A stretch of 5,002 bases of DNA from Rhodospirillales bacterium (GTDB lineage: Bacteria; Pseudomonadota; Alphaproteobacteria; Rhodospirillales; JASLLV01). The stretch lies in assembly GCA_030754475.1 (NCBI GenBank), contig JASMAE010000048.1, forward strand, positions 1-5,002, read 5' to 3'. The notes beneath the pieces are model-generated. The model saw nothing but the letters and a program-made list of their open reading frames with translations. It was not told the origin of the DNA and searched no databases. The position numbers and the translations under genes were made by a program. Of this stretch, positions 1 through 5,002 are shown one piece after another; within the stretch, counting starts at the first letter, position 1, and each line of letters opens with the position of its first letter.

Positions 1-1
1 G

Positions 2-625
2 GGCGGCACCTGGCTCGGGATCAACGCCTCGGGCGTCGTCGCCTGCGTCCTCAACCGTCCTGGCAGCCTCGGGCCCGCACCAAATCTGAGAAGTCGGGGC
101 GAGCTGCCCTTGGCGGCGCTGAGGCACGCGGATGCTGCGTCGGCAGCGCGGGCGCTGGCCGGCATCGAGACGGGTGACTATCGGTCGTTCAACCTGGTCG
201 TCGCCGACCGCACGAACGCCTATTGGCTGTGCTCGCGCGAGGGCCGCGACGATTCGCCCCACCCGTCCGCCGTCGCGGTAAGTGCGATCCCGGAAGGGCT
301 CTCGATGATCACCGCACACGATCTCAACGACGACACCTCGCCCCGAACCCGGCGCTACCGTCCGGCCTTCGCGGCCGCGCGCGTGCCCGATCCCGAGACC
401 GGCGACTGGCGGTCGTGGACGGCTTTGTTCGAAAGCCGCGCCTTTGATGCGGACGCCGGTCCCTTGGGCGCCATGACCGTGGTCACCGACACGGGCTTCG
501 GCACGGTGTCGTCGTCGCTGATCGCGCTTGCGGCGAAGACGCAAGGCGCGGCGCCCCCTCGCCCGGTCTGGCTGTTCGCGGCGGGCCGGCCGGGCGAAGC
601 GCCGTACGAGCCCGTGGCCATCTGA
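2..625 (+). CDS. NRDE family protein (TANGO2-like), 5'-truncated by window edge
   Basis: The frame is open from base 2 to a TGA at 623-625, giving 207 residues. The true start and the N-terminal NRDE (Asn-Arg-Asp-Glu) motif that names the family lie upstream; I estimate about 50 residues are missing. A TTG at 110 opens a shorter reading of the same frame, but family-type sequence runs upstream of it (GGTWLGIN at visible residues 1-8, LNRPG just after), so it is not the start. Other family-like segments are SRGELPL, the central RSFNLVVAD, an ITAHDLNDD stretch and the C-terminal GFGTVSSSLIAL. No membrane segment is visible. The biochemical role of bacterial NRDE proteins is not settled; the eukaryotic relative TANGO2 has been linked to Golgi organisation and, more recently, heme or lipid handling. 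The gene is followed by its own gap and a candidate promoter, so it is probably not part of the purine transcript. The family call is from remembered motifs, not a search. Confidence 0.85.
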   Translation, partial: GGTWLGINASGVVACVLNRPGSLGPAPNLRSRGELPLAALRHADAASAARALAGIETGDYRSFNLVVADRTNAYWLCSREGRDDSPHPSAVAVSAIPEGLSMITAHDLNDDTSPRTRRYRPAFAAARVPDPETGDWRSWTALFESRAFDADAGPLGAMTVVTDTGFGTVSSSLIALAAKTQGAAPPRPVWLFAAGRPGEAPYEPVAI

Positions 626-649
626 AGGGACGGACCTCCGCGGGTGGCG

Positions 650-678
650 TTGTGTTTTAACAGCGGGATTGATATATC
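650..678 (+). promoter_or_regulatory. candidate sigma-70-type promoter for the pur operon
   Basis: A TTGTGT box at 650-655 and a TATATC box at 673-678 are separated by 17 bases, the optimal spacing for a housekeeping promoter. They match the TTGACA and TATAAT consensus at 3 and 4 of 6 positions. They lie in the most AT-rich stretch of the NRDE-purC gap, in otherwise very GC-rich DNA. Transcription would start near 684-686, giving a leader of about 64 nt before purC. No better alternative was seen in the gap, and no clear terminator for the preceding gene. Single promoters of this quality are often false by eye, so the confidence is moderate. Confidence 0.4.
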
Positions 679-681
679 TGG

Positions 682-733
682 CGTGAACGCACCGCGGGCG
701 CGTTCCGTCACGAGGGTGCGCTTTTCACCCCCG
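682..733 (+). promoter_or_regulatory. structured purC leader: two adjacent hairpins
   Basis: Two inverted repeats sit side by side in the predicted 5' leader. The first pairs GAACGC (685-690) with GCGTTC (700-705), and its loop contains CCGCGG (692-697); an alternative form pairs CGTGA (682-686) with TCACG (708-712) and leaves a small bulge. The second pairs 711-718 (CGAGGGTG) with 726-733 (CACCCCCG) as 7 pairs with one A-C mismatch, around the 7-nt loop CGCTTTT. It ends 15 nt before the purC ATG. There is no run of T after either stem, so neither is a simple terminator. The alternative first stem and the second stem compete for bases 711-712. A regulatory role is inference; GC-rich DNA makes chance hairpins common. 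Confidence 0.35.
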
Positions 734-748
734 AACTTATTCAATGAA

Positions 749-1513
749 ATGGCAAGACGCAGGCAAATTTACGAAGGCAAGGCCAAGGTCCTCTTCGAAG
801 GGCCCGAGCCGGGAACACTGGTCCAGTATTTCAAGGACGACGCGACCGCGTTCAACAACAAAAAGCGCGGCACCATCACCGGCAAGGGGGTGCTGAACAA
901 CCGGATCTCGGAATATTTGATGGTCCGTCTTAACGAGATCGGCGTCTTTACCCATTTCGTGCGCCGGTTGAACATGCGCGAACAACTGGTCCGCGAGGTC
1001 GAGATCATCCCGGTCGAGGTGGTGGTCCGCAACGTGGTCGCCGGCTCGCTCGCCACCCGTCTGGGCATGGCCGAGGGCACGGCGCTGCCGCGCTCGATCA
1101 TCGAGTACTATTACAAGAACGACGAGCTCGACGATCCGATGGTCAGCGAGGAGCACATCACCGCCTTCGGCTGGGCAACACCCCAGGAGCTGGACGAGAT
1201 CATGTCCGTGGCGCTGCGGATCAACGATTTCCTGACCGGGCTCTTCCTCGGGACCGGCATCCGGCTGGTGGACTTCAAGCTCGAGTTCGGCCGCCTTTGG
1301 GAAGGCGAGCAGATGCGCATCGTGCTTGCCGACGAGATCAGCCCAGACAGCTGCCGGCTGTGGGACATCAAGACCAACGAGAAGATGGACAAGGACCGCT
1401 TCCGCCGCGACTTGGGGCGCGTGGAGGAGGCCTACCAGGAGGTGGCGCGGCGCCTCGGAATCCTACCCGAAAGCGGACCCCGCGACATGCAGGGCCCCAA
1501 GGTCATGCAGTAG
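749..1513 (+). CDS. purC: phosphoribosylaminoimidazole-succinocarboxamide synthase (SAICAR synthetase)
   Basis: PurC condenses CAIR with aspartate using ATP to give SAICAR, in the cytoplasm, in de novo purine synthesis. The 254-residue length fits the bacterial family. Both classic signatures are present: IIPVEVVVRNVVAGS at residues 86-100 and LVDFKLEFG at 173-181. Also visible are the N-terminal YEGKAK, the YFKDDATAFN segment near 27-36, and DEISPDSCRLWD at 195-206. The ATG at 749 gives the typical alphaproteobacterial start MARRRQIYEGKAK. The frame stays open upstream to a GTG at 644, but that adds 35 residues unlike the family and would begin upstream of the candidate promoter. There is no convincing Shine-Dalgarno before 749, and an out-of-frame ATG lies 5 nt upstream at 744. 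purS follows after 14 nt, so the two are almost certainly co-transcribed. Nothing is missing from the visible motifs. Confidence 0.97.
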   Translation: MARRRQIYEGKAKVLFEGPEPGTLVQYFKDDATAFNNKKRGTITGKGVLNNRISEYLMVRLNEIGVFTHFVRRLNMREQLVREVEIIPVEVVVRNVVAGSLATRLGMAEGTALPRSIIEYYYKNDELDDPMVSEEHITAFGWATPQELDEIMSVALRINDFLTGLFLGTGIRLVDFKLEFGRLWEGEQMRIVLADEISPDSCRLWDIKTNEKMDKDRFRRDLGRVEEAYQEVARRLGILPESGPRDMQGPKVMQ

Positions 1514-1527
1514 CGGGCGCGCCCGGC

Positions 1528-1770
1528 GTGAAGGCGGTAGTCCACGTGACGCTGAAATCGGGGGTCTTGGATCCCCAGGGAAAGGCGGTGCGCCACGCGC
1601 TTGGCGCATTGGGCGTTGACGGCGTCGGCGACGTCCGCCAGGGCAAGTTTATCGAGATCGATCTCGCAGAAAGCGACCCCGAGCGGGCGCGCGAAAGCGT
1701 CGAGGACATGTGCAAACGCCTGCTCGCCAACACCGTCATCGAGGACTACGTCATCGAGATTGGTGGTTGA
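1528..1770 (+). CDS. purS: phosphoribosylformylglycinamidine synthase subunit PurS
   Basis: PurS is the small structural subunit of FGAM synthase. It dimerises and bridges PurQ to PurL so that ammonia can pass from one to the other; it has no catalytic residues of its own. The 80-residue product is the normal family size. It shows the expected KSGVLDPQGKAV segment near residues 10-21, GVGDVRQGKFIEIDL near 32-46, and a C-terminal CKRLLANTVIEDY helix-strand. The start is the GTG at 1528, because family similarity begins exactly at MKAVVHVTLK. The frame runs further upstream inside purC, but that part is a shadow. No clear Shine-Dalgarno precedes this GTG, so translation may depend on ribosomes arriving from purC, 14 nt upstream. 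The TGA stop at 1768-1770 is directly followed by an in-frame ATG, discussed separately. Confidence 0.95.
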   Translation: MKAVVHVTLKSGVLDPQGKAVRHALGALGVDGVGDVRQGKFIEIDLAESDPERARESVEDMCKRLLANTVIEDYVIEIGG

Positions 1771-1827
1771 ATGGCGGCCCTCCCCGCGTTCCGGGCCGAA
1801 GGCGACAAACTGCTGAACGAACACTGA
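1771..1827 (+). CDS. possible 18-residue micro-ORF between purS and purQ
   Basis: An ATG abuts the purS stop (TGAATG) and opens an 18-codon frame, MAALPAFRAEGDKLLNEH, ending at a TGA at 1825-1827, 10 nt before purQ. A GGTGG at 1762-1766, 4 nt upstream, could serve as a weak ribosome binding site. Third codon positions are GC-rich (14 of 17 after the ATG, stop excluded), like the neighbouring genes, but at this length that is weak evidence. I recognise no family. It is in frame with purS, so stop readthrough would add it to PurS. It may instead be a translated spacer that keeps ribosomes moving toward purQ, or chance. Confidence 0.2.
   Translation: MAALPAFRAEGDKLLNEH
1775..1798 (+). other. 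inverted repeat in the purS-purQ gap
   Basis: CGGCCC at 1775-1780 is perfectly complementary to GGGCCG at 1793-1798, with a 12-nt loop. All six pairs are G-C. No T run follows, so it does not look like an intrinsic terminator, and the closely spaced purine genes argue against termination here. It could slow ribosomes or protect an mRNA end, but a 6-bp stem in DNA this GC-rich can arise by chance. Confidence 0.25.
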
Positions 1828-1837
1828 GCGAGGACGC

Positions 1838-2526
1838 GTGCGCGCCGCCGTCATCGTCTTTCCCGGATCCAACTGCGACCGCGACGTCCAAGTCGCGCTT
1901 GCGCGCGCCGCGGGCACGCCCCCGGTCATGGTCTGGCACAAGGAGACCTCGTTTCCTTCGGTCGACCTGATCGTGCTTCCTGGCGGATTTTCATACGGCG
2001 ACTATCTTCGCTGCGGCGCCATGGCCGCCCATTCGCCGGTCGTGGGCGAGGTCGCGGCCCGCGCCCGCAAGGGCGTTCCCATCCTCGGAATCTGCAACGG
2101 CTTCCAGGTCCTGACCGAGACCGGGTTGCTGCCCGGCGTGCTCATGCGCAACGCCCAGCTCAGGTTCGTCTGTCGGACCCAGCACTTGCGCGTCGAAACC
2201 ACGCGAACGGTGTTCACCGGCCTTTATCGGCCGGGCGAGGTGATCGCCATGCCGATCGCCCACATGGACGGCAACTACTTCGCCGATGACGACACCTTGA
2301 AGGCGCTCTGCGACGACGACCGGATCGCGTTCCGCTACTGCGATGCGCGCGGGGACGGCGGTGCAGACGCCAACCCCAACGGCAGCCGCGATGGTATCGC
2401 GGGGATCCTGAACACAGCGCGCAACGTGCTCGGCCTGATGCCGCACCCCGAGAGGCACGCGGACCCGCTTCTCGGCGGCGTCGGCGGCGCTGCGCTGTTC
2501 GAAGGACTGGTGCGGGCGTTGGCGAC

Positions 2527-2530
<4 letters not shown>
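1838..2530 (+). CDS. purQ: phosphoribosylformylglycinamidine synthase, glutaminase subunit PurQ
   Basis: PurQ is the class I glutamine amidotransferase subunit of FGAM synthase; it hydrolyses glutamine and passes ammonia to PurL. The 230-residue product has the complete triad-type catalytic set: nucleophile Cys86 in PILGICNGFQ, and His203 and Glu205 in MPHPERH. The N-terminus VIVFPGSNCDRD (residues 5-16), LPGGFSYGDYLRCG (47-60) and PIAHMDGNYF (139-148) are typical of the family. The start is the GTG at 1838, where family similarity begins (MRAAVIVFPGSN). A GAGGA at 1830-1834 is a possible Shine-Dalgarno, though only 3 nt from the start. The last codons overlap purL by 4 nt (GTGA), so the two subunits are translationally coupled. 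Full catalytic residues and normal length indicate a functional enzyme. Confidence 0.97.
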
Positions 2531-4716
<2,186 letters not shown>

Positions 4717-4730
4717 CGCGCCGCCGAGAC

Positions 4731-4734
4731 AAGG
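4731..4734 (+). promoter_or_regulatory. ribosome binding site deciding the bolA start
   Basis: AAGG lies 8 nt before the ATG at 4743 and 14 nt before the in-frame ATG at 4749. The spacing favours 4743 as the start of the BolA-family gene. Confidence 0.45.
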
Positions 4735-4742
4735 TTCCGTTC

Positions 4743-4982
4743 ATGGCCATGGATTCGTCCGAGATCGAACGCCTGATCAAACAGGCCATTCCGGACGCGC
4801 TGGTCACCATCGAGGACCTGCGTGGCGACGGCGACCATTACGCGGCCAACGTCATCTCGGCCGAATTCGCGGGCAAGTCCCGCGTGCAGCAGCACCAGAT
4901 GGTCTATCGGGCGCTCCAGGGCAAGATGGGAACCGCGTTGCACGCGCTCGCCCTGCAGACCAGAGTGCCGGAGGGAGCCTGA
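4743..4982 (+). CDS. BolA family protein (Fra2/BOLA2-like)
   Basis: The 79-residue product matches short BolA-like proteins of alphaproteobacteria. Visible hallmarks are the start MAMDSSEIERLIKQAIPDA, VTIEDLRGDGDHYAANVIS (residues 21-39), the GKSRVQQHQMVYRAL segment (44-58) and the C-terminal LHALAL (66-71) with conserved His67, the likely cluster-ligand position. Members of this family form heterodimers with monothiol CGFS glutaredoxins that bridge a [2Fe-2S] cluster and act in iron sensing or cluster delivery in the cytoplasm. The start is the first of two in-frame ATGs, chosen for its spacing from AAGG at 4731-4734; the second, at 4749, would remove only two residues. It follows purL by 26 nt and has no promoter of its own that I can see, so it probably rides the purine transcript. 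The strong ribosome binding site after it suggests the glutaredoxin partner comes next. Function is inferred from the family and this context. Confidence 0.93.
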   Translation: MAMDSSEIERLIKQAIPDALVTIEDLRGDGDHYAANVISAEFAGKSRVQQHQMVYRALQGKMGTALHALALQTRVPEGA

Positions 4983-4994
4983 AATTCCAGGTTT

Positions 4995-5002
4995 GGAGGG
5001 AG
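4995..5002 (+). promoter_or_regulatory. strong Shine-Dalgarno for a gene starting past the window
   Basis: GGAGGGAG ends the window, 12 nt after the bolA stop, and is the best Shine-Dalgarno match seen here. A start codon is expected within about 10 nt beyond the edge. From the usual alphaproteobacterial order the gene should be the monothiol glutaredoxin grxD, but no coding sequence of it is visible. Confidence 0.6.

Noticed and set aside
626..655. Possible intrinsic terminator after the NRDE gene
   Set aside because: There is a short T run (TGTGTTTT) but no adequate stem before it; the CGGA/TCCG repeat at 631-640 leaves only a 2-nt loop.
711..733. tRNA T-arm-like hairpin (inner 5-bp stem with a 7-nt loop) before purC, as a possible tRNA remnant or attachment site
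   Set aside because: The loop is CGCTTTT and lacks the TTCRANN pattern, there is no acceptor stem, anticodon arm or CCA end, and no integrase or repeat nearby.
644..748. Upstream GTG extension of purC by 35 residues
   Set aside because: The added residues do not resemble PurC N-termini, the GTG lies upstream of the candidate promoter, and the ATG at 749 gives the family-typical MARRRQIYEGK.

Overview
The window is ordinary chromosomal housekeeping DNA from a GC-rich bacterium, most likely an alphaproteobacterium. Three things point there: the gene order purC-purS-purQ-purL-bolA, with a strong ribosome binding site after bolA where alphaproteobacteria usually carry the monothiol glutaredoxin grxD; the use of the small PurL plus separate PurS and PurQ instead of the single large PurL of enterobacteria; and the alphaproteobacterial style of the PurC and PurQ sequences. 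The genus cannot be named from this window. All real genes are on the + strand.

Region by region: 2-625 is the 3' part of an NRDE (TANGO2-like) family gene whose start lies upstream of the window. 626-748 is the only sizeable intergenic gap. It holds an AT-richer patch with a plausible sigma-70-type promoter and a GC-rich leader that can fold into two hairpins just before purC. 749-1513 is purC. 1528-1770 is purS. 1771-1837 is a short gap that contains an 18-codon open frame and a hairpin. 1838-2530 is purQ. 2527-4716 is purL, overlapping purQ by 4 nt. 4743-4982 is a BolA-family gene. The last 20 bases carry a Shine-Dalgarno sequence for a gene that begins beyond the window.

How the genes work together: PurS, PurQ and PurL form the three-part FGAM synthase (step 4 of de novo IMP synthesis), and PurC makes SAICAR two committed steps later. 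PurQ releases ammonia from glutamine, PurL uses it with ATP to amidate FGAR, and PurS bridges the two. The tight spacing suggests one transcript from the promoter before purC through bolA and probably further. BolA proteins pair with monothiol glutaredoxins around a [2Fe-2S] cluster, so the operon appears to run from purine synthesis into an iron-sulfur/iron-sensing pair.

I found no previously undescribed system. The points worth a second look are small: the structured purC leader, the micro-ORF and hairpin between purS and purQ, the run of three GTG starts for the FGAM synthase subunits, weak ribosome binding sites in the first genes, and the NRDE gene as upstream neighbour.
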